Shown one piece after another: positions 30,857 to 40,900 of a DNA stretch of 64,000 nucleotides. How positions within the stretch are numbered: the stretch's first letter is position 1; each line of letters begins with the position of its first letter. The stretch is taken from positions 186,001 through 250,000 of the forward strand of contig NZ_BMQA01000005.1 of NCBI RefSeq assembly GCF_014647875.1, read 5' to 3'. A program made the position numbers and the translations under genes. Below the pieces are notes generated by a model. The model was not told where the DNA came from. It did not search any database and saw only the letters and a list, made by a program, of their open reading frames with translations. This DNA comes from Streptomyces brasiliensis (GTDB taxonomy: Bacteria; Actinomycetota; Actinomycetes; Streptomycetales; Streptomycetaceae).

Positions 30857-33625
30857 CTACAGGGCGCCCTTGCGCGTGAGGTGGTTGAAGGCCAGCCAGC
30901 CGGGCAGCACGGGCAGCCACAGCGTGAGCAGCCGGAACAGCAGCACGGCCGGTGCGGCGACCTCCTTGGGGAGGCCGACGGCGATCAGACCGACCGTCAG
31001 GGTGGCCTCCACCGCGCCGACGCCGCCCGGGGTCGGCGCCGCGGACCCGAGGGCGTTGCCGGCGAGGAAGACGACCGCGACGCTGGCGATGCTCAGGGAT
31101 GTCGACTCGTCGCCGAACGCGCGGATCGACGCGTCCAGGCACATCACGAAGCAGGCGGTCAGCAGCAGCATGCCGCCGATGCCGGTGACCAGCTTCTGCG
31201 GCCGCTGCAGCACGTCGAGCATGCGCGGGACGACACCCGCGAACAGCGACCTCACGCGCGTGACGAGGAATTTCCGCAGGAACGGCACCGAGGTCACCAC
31301 GAGCACCAGCACCGCCACCGTCAGCAGACCCGCGATGACCGTGCGGGACGGCGACAGGGACGGCGTCTTCTCGGTGCCGGTCAGATAGCCGAAGGACAGC
31401 AGCATCAGGATGTGACAGCCGAGTCCGAACAGCTGCGAGGCACCGACGCTCGCCACCGCCAGCCCGGGCCGCACGCCCGAGCGCTGCAGGAAGCGGGTGT
31501 TGAGGGCGACACCGCCGACGGCGGCCGGTGCGACGATCTTCACGAACGACCCGGCGACCTGAGCGGCCACGGTGCGCAGGAACGGCACCCGCTCGGGCAC
31601 GAACCCGAGCAGCGCCATGGCCGCGGCCACATAGCTGAGCGCCGAGAAGAGCACCGCCGCGATGAGCCAGCCCCATTGGGCCTGCGCGAACAGGGTGCCG
31701 AACTCGATGTGCGTGAGCTGCGTCAGCAGGAAGTACGCGCCGATGGCGCCGGCGATGAAGCTGATCAGCGTGCGTGGCCGCACCCGCTCCAGACGGGCCG
31801 GTTCCACGGGCGCCTGCGGCCTGATGAGCAGCACCTGGTGCCGGATCTGCGTGAGCAGGTCCTCCTCGCGGGCCTCCTCCAGCGCCTCGTCGATGGCCCG
31901 CTTCTCGGCCCGCTGCTCGGCACGCACCGTCTTCTTGTCGGGATTCTCCAGCGCGGTCCGGGTGTCCTCCGAGGCTTCCTCGAGCCGGGCGAGCTTGGCC
32001 TGCCGGGAAGCCTCCAGGACGGCCTCGCGTTCGCGCTGGGCACGCTCGCGTGCGAGTCGGCGCAGCGTCGCGCGCGTGGAGCGCGTCAGGGCGATCGGCT
32101 GGAGCATCGGCAGACAGTCGGCGACGGCGTCGGGGCCGAGGACGCCCACCGCGGAGGCCACGGCGCGCTCCGCGCCGACCCGCAGCCCGAGTGTGGTGAC
32201 GAGCTGGGCGACGTCCATGCGCAGCAGCAGATCACCGGCCGCGATCTCGCCACCGCGCAGGTCGGTGAGGATCACCGCCCCGGAACGATCCACCACAATC
32301 GCGTCGCCCGCCAGCCTGCGGTGCGCGATGCGCCGGGACTGCAGGGCGCGCACCTGGTGCCAGGTGTTGTGCAGCAGTTCGTCGGTGATCTCGTCGTCGG
32401 CCAGCGAGTCCAGGGTGCGGCCGCCGGTGTGCTCGTAGATGAGCATGACGGCGTCGGGCCCCAGCTCGGAGGTCGCGATCAGCTTGGGGGCGTTCGCGCC
32501 GGCCGCGATGGCGGCGTACGCCAGCAGGGCCTCCTGCTCCAGCGCCTGGCGCAGGGACTGGAGGCTGCTGCGGGTGGCGAAGCCGCGCAGCGTCAGATTG
32601 CGCCACGCGCGGTAGAAGAAGCCCTGGGCCTGCTGCTCCCGGTCGACGACGGTGACGTCCAGCGGCGGGCCGTCCTCCAGGGTCACGAAGTAGCGCCGTC
32701 CGCGGTCGCCGTTCTCGGTGTCGGCGGCCTCCTCGCGCGCCGCGCCGACGGGGTGGAAGCCGACGTGTCGCAGTCCCGCCAGCAGGGTCTGTCCCGTGGG
32801 CCGGACGTTGGGCGAGCCCACCGCGTACAGGGTGCCGTAGGCGACGGTCCAGCCGATCAGCACCGTCAGGATGATCGAGAACGGCGTCGTGTAGCCGGTG
32901 ACCAGCATGGAGAACGCGTCGAGCAGCAGCACGATCCACAGCACGGCACGCCAGCGCGGTCTGCGGGACATGCCGACGGCCGTCATGTACGCGATGACGG
33001 GCGCGAGATAGCCGTGCACCGGGTCGGTCAGGGCGTGGATGTCCCCGGGGGAGGGCTGGGTGAGCGCCTCCTGGATCGAGTCCGGGGCGGCTCTGGCGAC
33101 CCACAGGTCGGTGGCGAGGGTCACCCCGTGCGCGAGGACCGCCGCGAGCACGCCGTCGGCGATGCGCAGCCCGTCCCGCTTGATCAGCCGCTCGATGGCG
33201 AAAGCGACCGGCACGAGCAGGATCGCGATGCTGGACGCCAGCCCCGCGATCTTGATCAGCAGGTCGGGCGCCTGGCCCGTGCCCTTGTTGATGTCCTGTT
33301 CGAGACCCGAGGTGGTGCCGTGGGCGAAGGCGGCGATGGCGAGCAGGACGGCGATGGCGAGCACGCCCACCAGGAGCCGCATCAGGTCGGAGGGACGGTG
33401 CACGCGCGCGGGGAGGAGCGGTTCGTCGCCCTCGACCTCGTCGACGTGCGCTTCCTCGGGACAGTCGGTGTCCGGTGCGGGACGCTCGGTTTTGGTGGGC
33501 TTGCCCGAGGAGTCGTTCACGGGCGAGCCGGCGGAGTCCTTCGCGCGCGGGTCGGCGGCGTCCGGGCGCGCCCCGGCGTCAGAGGTGCCCTCCGCGCCTT
33601 CGGGGTGCACACCCTGCTGTTTCAT
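30857..33625 (-). CDS. Flippase-like (LPG synthase TM) protein with degenerate kinase domain
   Basis: This 922-residue membrane protein has three parts. Residues about 1-75 are acidic and disordered. Then about six helices from 80 to 280. Next a soluble part (about 285-590) that looks like an aminoglycoside phosphotransferase/ABC1-type kinase, with AVMLIYEHTGGRTL and the catalytic-loop equivalent HRRLAGDAIVVD and TDLRGG instead of HRDL...N and DFG; so it is probably a pseudokinase. A long charged coiled stretch follows (EREAVLEASRQAKLARLEEASEDTRTALE region). The C-terminus (about 630-920) has eight helices with the UPF0104/YbhN hallmark PTPGGVGAVEATLT. It may move or modify lipids. The start 33625 follows AAGAGACG. 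Confidence 0.82.
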   Translation of the reverse strand: MKQQGVHPEGAEGTSDAGARPDAADPRAKDSAGSPVNDSSGKPTKTERPAPDTDCPEEAHVDEVEGDEPLLPARVHRPSDLMRLLVGVLAIAVLLAIAAFAHGTTSGLEQDINKGTGQAPDLLIKIAGLASSIAILLVPVAFAIERLIKRDGLRIADGVLAAVLAHGVTLATDLWVARAAPDSIQEALTQPSPGDIHALTDPVHGYLAPVIAYMTAVGMSRRPRWRAVLWIVLLLDAFSMLVTGYTTPFSIILTVLIGWTVAYGTLYAVGSPNVRPTGQTLLAGLRHVGFHPVGAAREEAADTENGDRGRRYFVTLEDGPPLDVTVVDREQQAQGFFYRAWRNLTLRGFATRSSLQSLRQALEQEALLAYAAIAAGANAPKLIATSELGPDAVMLIYEHTGGRTLDSLADDEITDELLHNTWHQVRALQSRRIAHRRLAGDAIVVDRSGAVILTDLRGGEIAAGDLLLRMDVAQLVTTLGLRVGAERAVASAVGVLGPDAVADCLPMLQPIALTRSTRATLRRLARERAQREREAVLEASRQAKLARLEEASEDTRTALENPDKKTVRAEQRAEKRAIDEALEEAREEDLLTQIRHQVLLIRPQAPVEPARLERVRPRTLISFIAGAIGAYFLLTQLTHIEFGTLFAQAQWGWLIAAVLFSALSYVAAAMALLGFVPERVPFLRTVAAQVAGSFVKIVAPAAVGGVALNTRFLQRSGVRPGLAVASVGASQLFGLGCHILMLLSFGYLTGTEKTPSLSPSRTVIAGLLTVAVLVLVVTSVPFLRKFLVTRVRSLFAGVVPRMLDVLQRPQKLVTGIGGMLLLTACFVMCLDASIRAFGDESTSLSIASVAVVFLAGNALGSAAPTPGGVGAVEATLTVGLIAVGLPKEVAAPAVLLFRLLTLWLPVLPGWLAFNHLTRKGAL

Positions 33626-33811
33626 CGTCTCTTCTTGGTCTCGTATCACCTGTCACCGCCCGCACGATGGTGGCATGCCCCACCGACACACGGTGACGTC
33701 AGGGTGCAAGTGCGGGGGCGCACAGTCTGCCGGAAGCGCCGCTGAAGGGCGAGGCGGAGACGTGGCGCCGCGGGAGTCACGTTGTCGGTGGGGTGGGGCA
33801 GGATGGGGCGA

Positions 33812-34195
33812 ATGAGCGAGGAGAGGCTTCCGGATGACACCGGCGAGGACGGGGACGCGCTGCCGGAGTATGCCGAGCGGGTCCTCGACGTCGCCGAGCG
33901 GATCCCGCCGGGGCGGGTCATGACGTACGGGGACGTCGCCGAGTGGCTGGAGGAGGGCGGTCCGCGCCAGGTCGGACGCGTGATGGCCCTCTACGGCGGC
34001 GCCGTCCCGTGGTGGCGCGTGGTGCGCGCCGACGGGGTCCTGCTCCCGGGGCACGAACTGCGCGCCCTCGAACGCTACCGCGCGGAGGGCACCCCGCTGA
34101 AGGTGGCGGGCAGGGCCGCCGACGGCCACCTGCCGCGACTCGACATGAAGCGGGCCAGGTGGGACGGCGGCGCGGGCGCGGAGGGTCACACCTGA
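33812..34195 (+). CDS. Alkyltransferase-like protein (ATL, MGMT family)
   Basis: This 127-residue protein corresponds to the DNA-binding C-terminal domain of O6-alkylguanine-DNA alkyltransferase. The helix-turn-helix and Tyr/Arg finger lie in GRVMTYGDVAEWL near residue 33-45 and QVGRVMALYGG near 52-62. The active-site PCHRV of true methyltransferases here reads PWWRVV, with Trp in place of Cys, so it cannot accept alkyl groups. ATL proteins bind alkylated guanine in DNA and flag it for nucleotide excision repair. It is just ahead of the adnAB repair operon. The start at 33812 is preceded by GGATGGGG. Confidence 0.85.
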   Translation: MSEERLPDDTGEDGDALPEYAERVLDVAERIPPGRVMTYGDVAEWLEEGGPRQVGRVMALYGGAVPWWRVVRADGVLLPGHELRALERYRAEGTPLKVAGRAADGHLPRLDMKRARWDGGAGAEGHT

Positions 34196-34506
34196 CAGCT
34201 TCCGCCATCGGACCCCCGAGAGGGGAGCGTGTGGCCCGTACGGGGGACACAGGGGACGTGCGTGGCATGCCGTACGTTCGAGAGTCGTGGGACGCGCGTG
34301 GCGCGAGTGCCGCGAGGGAAGAATCGGAAGCCCTGCTTCCGTCCCGTTCACCGGCGTAGCGTCGGCTGCACGTGTCCCGCTCACCCCGCGGTCACCGCCT
34401 TCCACGCGCGGTGGCCCGCCCACCCGACACCCGGCCGTCCCCCGACGGCGGCGCATCGCGCCGACAGAGACAGCCCCGAGCACAAGCACCAGGACCGGCG
34501 AACCAC
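34196..34506. other. Region before adnA, no gene
   Basis: This 311-bp stretch has no supported gene. The adnA frame runs open leftward to 34372, but residues before the GTG at 34507 are of low complexity and unlike the family. No clear -35/-10 pair or hairpin is visible. Confidence 0.4.
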
Positions 34507-37500
34507 GTGAGCTCCTCTTCTTCCACCGAGCGCCTGCCGCACCCTCAGGTGCGGCAGGGGAACCGTGGCGCTTACCGACTGGTCCGTACTCCGCCGGACC
34601 GACCCGATCCCCTTCGTCTGGACGCCGCTCAGCGCGCGGTGGTTGACCACGGGTCCGGACCGCTTCTCGTACTGGCGGGTCCGGGCACCGGCAAGACCAC
34701 CACGCTCGTCGAGTCCGTGGCTGCGCGGATCGCCCGCGGCGCGGACCCCGAGCGGATCCTGGTGCTGACCTTCAGCCGCAAGGCCGCCGTCGAACTCCGC
34801 GACCGCATGGCCCTGCGCGTCGGCGCCGCCCGCGCGCCCCGGGCGACCACCTTCCACTCGTACTGCTACGCCCTGGTCCGCGCCCACCAGGACAGCGAGC
34901 TGTTCGTGGAGCCGCTGCGTCTGCTCTCGGGCCCCGAGCAGGATGTGACCGTCCGCGAGCTGCTCGCGGGCCAGCCCGACCTGGAACGGCTCGGCCTGAC
35001 CCATGTGCGCTGGCCGGACGAGCTGCGCGCCTGCCTGACCACGAGGGGCTTCGCCGACGAGGTCCGCGCGGTCCTCGCCCGCAGCCGGGAACTGGGCCTG
35101 GGCCCCGGGGCCCTGGACGCGTTCGCCCGCCGCATCGGCCGCCCGGACTGGCGGGCGGCGGCCGCGTTCCTCGCCGAGTACCTCGACGTGCTCGACCTGC
35201 AGGGCGTCCTCGACTACGCGGAACTCGTCCACCGTGCCGTGCTGCTCGCCCGCCGCCCGCAGGTCGCCGAGCGGCTGGCCGGCCAGTACGACGCCGTGTA
35301 CGTCGACGAGTACCAGGACACCGACCCGGCCCAGGTGCGCCTCCTGCACGCGCTGGCGGGCGGCGGCCGCACCCTCGTCGCCTTCGGCGACCCCGACCAG
35401 TCGATCTACACGTTCCGCGGCGCCGACGTGAACGGCATCCTCGACTTCCCGTCGGCCTTCCCACGCGCGGACGGCCGCCCGGCCCCCGTCGAGGTCCTGC
35501 GCACCTCCCGCCGCTCCGGCGCCGCCCTGCTCGCCGCGACCCGTCTGCTGACCCAGCGCATGCCCCTGACCCGCCTGCCCGCCGACAAGGTGCGCGCCCA
35601 CCGCGACCTCACCCCGGTACGGGACGGCGGCCGCGTCGACGTGCACATCTACCCCACGCCCGGCACGGAGCTGGACAACATCGCCGACATCGTCCGCAGA
35701 GCGCATCTCGAGGACGGCGTGGCCTGGAGTGAGATGGCCGTCCTGGTGCGCGCCGGAGCACGCACCATTCCCGTGGTCCGCCGCGCCCTGACGGCCGCCG
35801 GCGTGCCGCTGGACATAGACGGCGACGACCTGCCGCTGCGCCACGAACCGGCGGTGGCGCCGCTTCTCACCGCCCTCAGGGCGGTCGCGACGGCGGAAGC
35901 CGCATCGCGCCCCGCGCCGGAGGAACCCGTCCCGGACACCCCGTGGCTCGACACCGAGACCGCGCTCACCCTGCTCACCTCGCCGCTCGCCGGCATGGAC
36001 GCCGCCGATCTGCGCCGCCTCGGCCGGGCCCTGCGCGAGGAGGAGCGGGCGGCCGGCAACCCGCTGCCGCCGCCCTCGGACGACCTGCTCGCGCGGGCGC
36101 TCGCCGAGCCGGAGCGGCTGGTCGCGCACGATCCCGCGTACGCCCGGGGTGCCCAGCGCCTCGGCGGCCTGCTGCGCAAGGCCCGGCAGCGCCTCGCGGG
36201 CGGCGGCACGGCCGAGGAGGCCCTCTGGGATCTGTGGGACGGCACGCCGTGGCCCGCCAGGCTGGAGCGGCTCGCCCGGCGCGGCGGTGCCGCCGGCCGC
36301 AACGCCGACCGCGACCTGGACGCCGTGTGCGCGCTGTTCGCGACCGCCGCGCGCGCGGAGGAGCGCATCGGAGGCCGGGGCGCCCTCAACTTCCTCGAGG
36401 AGATCGACGCCGAGGACATCGCCGCCGACACGCTCGCCCGGCGGACGGTACGCCCCGATGCCGTACGCCTCATGACCGCGCACCGTGCCAAGGGCCTGGA
36501 GTGGCGCCTGGTCGTCGTCGCCGGTGTCCAGGAGGGTCTGTGGCCGGACCTGCGGCGCCGCGGCTCCCTCTTGGAGGCCGACCGCATCGGACGCGACGGA
36601 CTCGCCGAACCGCTCACCCCAGGCGCGCTGCTCGCCGAGGAGCGCCGCCTGTTCTACGTCGCCGCCACGCGCGCGCGTGAACGCCTGGTCGTCACCGCGG
36701 TGAAGGCCCCCGCGGACGACGGTGACCAGCCCTCCCGGTTCCTCACGGAACTGGGCGTCAAACCCCAGGACGTCACCGGCAGGCCCCGCCGCCCCCTGTC
36801 GGTGGCCGCGCTCGTCGCCGAGCTGCGCGCCACGACCGTCGACCCGCGCGCGTCCGCCGCCCTGCGCGAGGCCGCCGCCCGCCGGCTGGCCCGGCTGGCC
36901 GCGCTCGCGGACGAGGACGGCCGCCCCCTGGTGCCGTCCGCGCACCCCTACCGCTGGTGGGGCATGTTCGAGCCGACCGAGAGCAAGGTGCCGCTGCGCA
37001 ACCGCGACCAGCCCGTCGTACTCTCCGGCAGCGCCCTCGACCAGCTGGCCAACACCTGCGCCCTGCAGTGGTTCCTGGGCCGTGAGGTGAAGGCCGACGC
37101 GCCCTCCACCACCGCCCAGGGCTTCGGCAACGTCGTGCACGTCCTCGCCGACGAGGTCGCCTCCGGGCGCACCCCCGCCGACCTCGCCGTGCTGATGGAG
37201 CGCCTGGAGTCCGTGTGGAACGCGCTCGCCTTCGACGCGCCCTGGAAGTCGGCGCAGGAGAAGGCCAACGCGCGCGTGGCGCTCGAACGCTTCCTGAAGT
37301 GGCACGTCGACTCCAACCGGGCGCGCACACCGGTGGCCAGCGAGCACGACTTCGACGTCACCCTCGAGGCCGGCGACTACGAAGTGCGCATCCGCGGCCA
37401 GATGGACCGCGTCGAGGAGGACGGCGAGGGCCGCGCCTACGTCGTCGACTTCAAGACCGGCAAGCAGGCGCCCAGCGCGGCCGAGGTGGCCCGCCATCCG

Positions 37501-37815
37501 CAGCTGGCCGTCTACCAGCTCGCCGTCCGCGAGGGCGCCGTCGACGACGCCTTCGACGGCGTACGGCCCGAGCCGGGCGGCGCCGAACTGGTCCACCTCA
37601 GGCAGGGTGCCGCCCAGCGGGACGGCGGCGAGACGCTGCCCAAGGTGCAGGCCCAGGCGCCGCTGGAGGGGGAGTGGGTCGGCGACCTGCTGGCGACGGC
37701 GGCCGGCAAGGTCCTCGACGAACGGTTCACGCCGACCTCGGGGCAGCACTGCGCGCACTGCGCCTTCCGGGCCTCGTGCAGTGCAAGACCGGAGGGCAAA
37801 CACGTGGTCGAGTGA
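34507..37815 (+). CDS. AdnA-like UvrD-family helicase-nuclease subunit
   Basis: This 1102-residue protein is one half of the actinobacterial AdnAB helicase-nuclease, which resects double-strand breaks in place of RecBCD. Walker A GPGTGKTT is at 58-65, Walker B DEYQDTD near 270, then AFGDPDQSIYTFRGADV, RTSRRSGAALL, TAHRAKGLEWRLVVVAG near 650-666 and FYVAATRARERLVV. The C-terminal RecB-like nuclease is at about 850-1100: RIRGQMDRVE, YVVDFKTGKQAP (D-x-K), QLAVYQLAV. A Cys (TCALQW) and three more (HCAHCAFRASC) suit a 4Fe-4S staple. Start GTG 34507 matches the usual MSSSSS N-terminus. In Streptomyces the locus was reported to be essential. Confidence 0.88.
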   Translation: MSSSSSTERLPHPQVRQGNRGAYRLVRTPPDRPDPLRLDAAQRAVVDHGSGPLLVLAGPGTGKTTTLVESVAARIARGADPERILVLTFSRKAAVELRDRMALRVGAARAPRATTFHSYCYALVRAHQDSELFVEPLRLLSGPEQDVTVRELLAGQPDLERLGLTHVRWPDELRACLTTRGFADEVRAVLARSRELGLGPGALDAFARRIGRPDWRAAAAFLAEYLDVLDLQGVLDYAELVHRAVLLARRPQVAERLAGQYDAVYVDEYQDTDPAQVRLLHALAGGGRTLVAFGDPDQSIYTFRGADVNGILDFPSAFPRADGRPAPVEVLRTSRRSGAALLAATRLLTQRMPLTRLPADKVRAHRDLTPVRDGGRVDVHIYPTPGTELDNIADIVRRAHLEDGVAWSEMAVLVRAGARTIPVVRRALTAAGVPLDIDGDDLPLRHEPAVAPLLTALRAVATAEAASRPAPEEPVPDTPWLDTETALTLLTSPLAGMDAADLRRLGRALREEERAAGNPLPPPSDDLLARALAEPERLVAHDPAYARGAQRLGGLLRKARQRLAGGGTAEEALWDLWDGTPWPARLERLARRGGAAGRNADRDLDAVCALFATAARAEERIGGRGALNFLEEIDAEDIAADTLARRTVRPDAVRLMTAHRAKGLEWRLVVVAGVQEGLWPDLRRRGSLLEADRIGRDGLAEPLTPGALLAEERRLFYVAATRARERLVVTAVKAPADDGDQPSRFLTELGVKPQDVTGRPRRPLSVAALVAELRATTVDPRASAALREAAARRLARLAALADEDGRPLVPSAHPYRWWGMFEPTESKVPLRNRDQPVVLSGSALDQLANTCALQWFLGREVKADAPSTTAQGFGNVVHVLADEVASGRTPADLAVLMERLESVWNALAFDAPWKSAQEKANARVALERFLKWHVDSNRARTPVASEHDFDVTLEAGDYEVRIRGQMDRVEEDGEGRAYVVDFKTGKQAPSAAEVARHPQLAVYQLAVREGAVDDAFDGVRPEPGGAELVHLRQGAAQRDGGETLPKVQAQAPLEGEWVGDLLATAAGKVLDERFTPTSGQHCAHCAFRASCSARPEGKHVVE

Positions 37816-37915
37816 CCCGCGTGACGCATCGCACCACACGCACTGACCTGCGTTTCTCCCGGTCCGGCCGCCGATTGGGCACCCGCTGTCAGTGGCCGCG
37901 GCTAGCCTCTCCGGC

Positions 37916-40900
37916 ATGCCCGCCCGTATCACCGACCCCGAGCAGCTCAAGGAGCTCCTCGGCATCCCGTTCACTCCGGAGCAGACGGCCTGCATCGTCG
38001 CGCCGCCCGCCCCGCAGGTGATCGTGGCCGGAGCCGGTTCGGGCAAGACCACGGTGATGGCCGCGCGCGTGGTGTGGCTGGTCGGCACCGGGCAGGTCGC
38101 CGCCGACCAGGTCCTCGGCCTGACCTTCACCAACAAGGCGGCCGGTGAACTCGCCGAGCGCGTCCGCACGGCGCTCGTCAGGGCCGGTGTCACCGACCCC
38201 GACGTCATCGACCCGGACAACCCGCCGGGCGAGCCGGTCATCTCCACGTACCACGCCTTCGCGGGCCGCCTCCTCACCGACCACGGCCTGCGCATCGGGC
38301 TCGAACCGGCCTCCCGCCTGCTGGCCGACGCCACCCGCTACCAGCTCGCCGCGCGCGTGCTGCGCGAGGCCCCCGGCCCCTACCCGTCCCTGACCCGCTC
38401 CTTCGCCGACCTGGTCAGCGACCTGCTCGCCCTCGACGCCGAGCTGGCCGAACACCTCGTACGCCCCGAGGATCTGCGTGCCTGGGACGCCGGCCTGCTG
38501 CACACCCTCGAGGGCACCCGGCTGAGCAACGCCGATCTGCGCAAGGTCCCCGAGACGGCCGCCGCCCGCCGGGAACTCGCCGAGCTGGTGCTGCGCTACC
38601 GCGCGGCCAAACGCGAACGCGACCTGCTCGACTTCGGCGACCAGATCGCCCTCTCCGCCGCCCTCGCCCGCGTTCCCGAGGTGGGCCGCATCCTGCGCGA
38701 CGAGTTCCGCGTCGTCCTCCTCGACGAGTACCAGGACACGTCGGTGGCCCAACGCGTCCTGTTGGCAGGCCTGTTCGGCGACGGCACCGGCCACCCGGTC
38801 ACCGCCGTCGGCGACCCCTGCCAGGCCATCTACGGCTGGCGCGGCGCCTCCGTCGCCAACCTCGACGACTTCCCCGAGCACTTCACCCACGCCGACGGCC
38901 GCCCCGCCGCCCGCCAGGCCCTCAGCGAGAACCGCCGCAGCGGTGGCCGCCTCCTCGACCTCGCCAACGGCCTCGCCGAACCCCTGCGCGCCATGCACGC
39001 GGGCGTGGAGGCGCTCCACCCGGCCCCGGGCGCCGAACGCGACGGCACGGTCCGCTGCGCCCTGCTGCGCACCCACGCCGAGGAGATCGACTGGCTCGCC
39101 GACTCCGTCGCCCACCTCGTCCGGACCGGCAAGGCGCCCGGCGAGATCGCCGTCCTGTGCCGGACGGCCGGCGACTTCGCGGAGATCCAGGGTGCCCTCG
39201 TCGCGCGGGACGTCCCCGTCGAGGTGGTCGGCCTGTCCGGGCTGCTGCACCTGCCCGAGGTAGCCGACCTCGTGGCCGTCTGCGAAGTCCTCCAGGACCC
39301 CGGAGCCAACGCCTCCCTCGTCCGTCTGCTGACTGGACCGCGCTGGCGCATCGGGCCCCGCGACCTCGCCCTGCTCGGCCGCCGCGCCCGCCTGCTGGTG
39401 GCACACGCGCGCGTGGGCGGGGACGACGACCCGGACCGCCGGCTCGCCGAGGCCGTGGAGGGGGTCGACCCGTCCGAGGTGATCTCGCTCGCGGATGCCC
39501 TCGACACGTTCCTGGAAACCCCCTGGGAGGGCGACGGGGACGACGACGGGCTGCCCTTCTCGCCGGACGCGCGCGTCCGCTTCGCCCGCCTGGCCGCCGA
39601 ACTGCGCGAGCTGCGCCGCTCCCTGTCCGACCCGCTGATGGACGTCCTGCACCGCGTCCTCGCCGTCACCGGCCTCGAGGTCGAACTGTCGGCCTCCCCG
39701 CACGCCCTCGCCGCCCGCCGCCGCGAGACCCTGTCCAACTTCCTCGACGTCGCCGCCTCCTTCGCCGCGGGCGACAACGAGGCCACCCTGCTGGCCTTCC
39801 TCGGCTTCCTGCGCACCGCCGCCCAGTACGAGAAGGGCCTCGACAACGCCCTCCCCGGCGGCGAGAACACCGTCAAGGTGCTCACCGCACACAGGTCCAA
39901 GGGCCTGGAGTGGGACGTCGTCGCCGTCCCCGGCCTCGTCACCGGCACCTTTCCCAGCGCCCAGGGCCGCGAGAAGTGGACCTCCCAGGCCAAGGTGCTG
40001 CCGCACGCCCTGCGCGGCGACAGCGACACCCTGCCCGACGTCGGGGCCTGGGACTCACGCGGCATGAAGGCCTTCCACGAGGCCATGAAGGACCACCAGC
40101 ACACCGAGGAACTGCGCCTCGGCTACGTCACCTTCACCCGCCCCCGCTCCCTGCTGCTGGGCTCCGGACACTGGTGGGGGCCCACCCAGAAGAAACCCCG
40201 CGGCCCCTCCGACTTCCTGCTCGCCCTGTACGAGCACTGCGCCGCCGGGCACGGCGAGATCGAGGCCTGGGAGGACGCCCCCGGGGAGGACGAGGAGAAC
40301 CCCGTCCTGCACCGGGCGACCGCCGACCAGGCCTGGCCGCTGCCCCTCGACGCCGACGCCCTGGCCCGCCGCCGCGCCGCGGCCGAGACGGTTCTCGCCC
40401 ATCTGGAGAACCTCGCCGCCCACGAGGACACCCATCCGTCGGCCACCCACGATCCGGACACCTACGACGACCCGGACTGGCCCACTCCACCGGACGACGA
40501 GCCCCACTTCGACGAGGCACTCCTGGAGCACGAGCCGACCGACACGCAACCGGCCGACCTCGACGAACCGCCCTTCGCCGACGACCCCGCCGACTGGGAC
40601 ACCTGGACCACCGCCCGCCCGACCGTCCCGCACCAGGCGACCGCCCCCACCGTCCCGGCCGACGCACGCCCCCACCCCGCCGATCCGGAGCGCGAGCCCC
40701 TCACTCCCGAGGAGGCCCGCACCCTCGCCTCCTGGGACCGTGATCTGGACGCACTCACCGGTGAACTCCTGCGCGCCCGGCAGAGCGTCACCGACGTACC
40801 ACTGCCCGCCACCCTCACCGCGACCCAGCTGCTGCGCCTCGCCGAGTACCCGGACGGACTCGCGCAGGAACTCGCACGCCCCATGCCGCGCCCCCCGCAA

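Noticed and set aside
34381..38334. 1317-codon open frame on the minus strand opposite adnA/adnB
   Set aside because: It is a shadow produced by high GC at third positions; it has no domain and the plus-strand frames hold complete helicase motifs.
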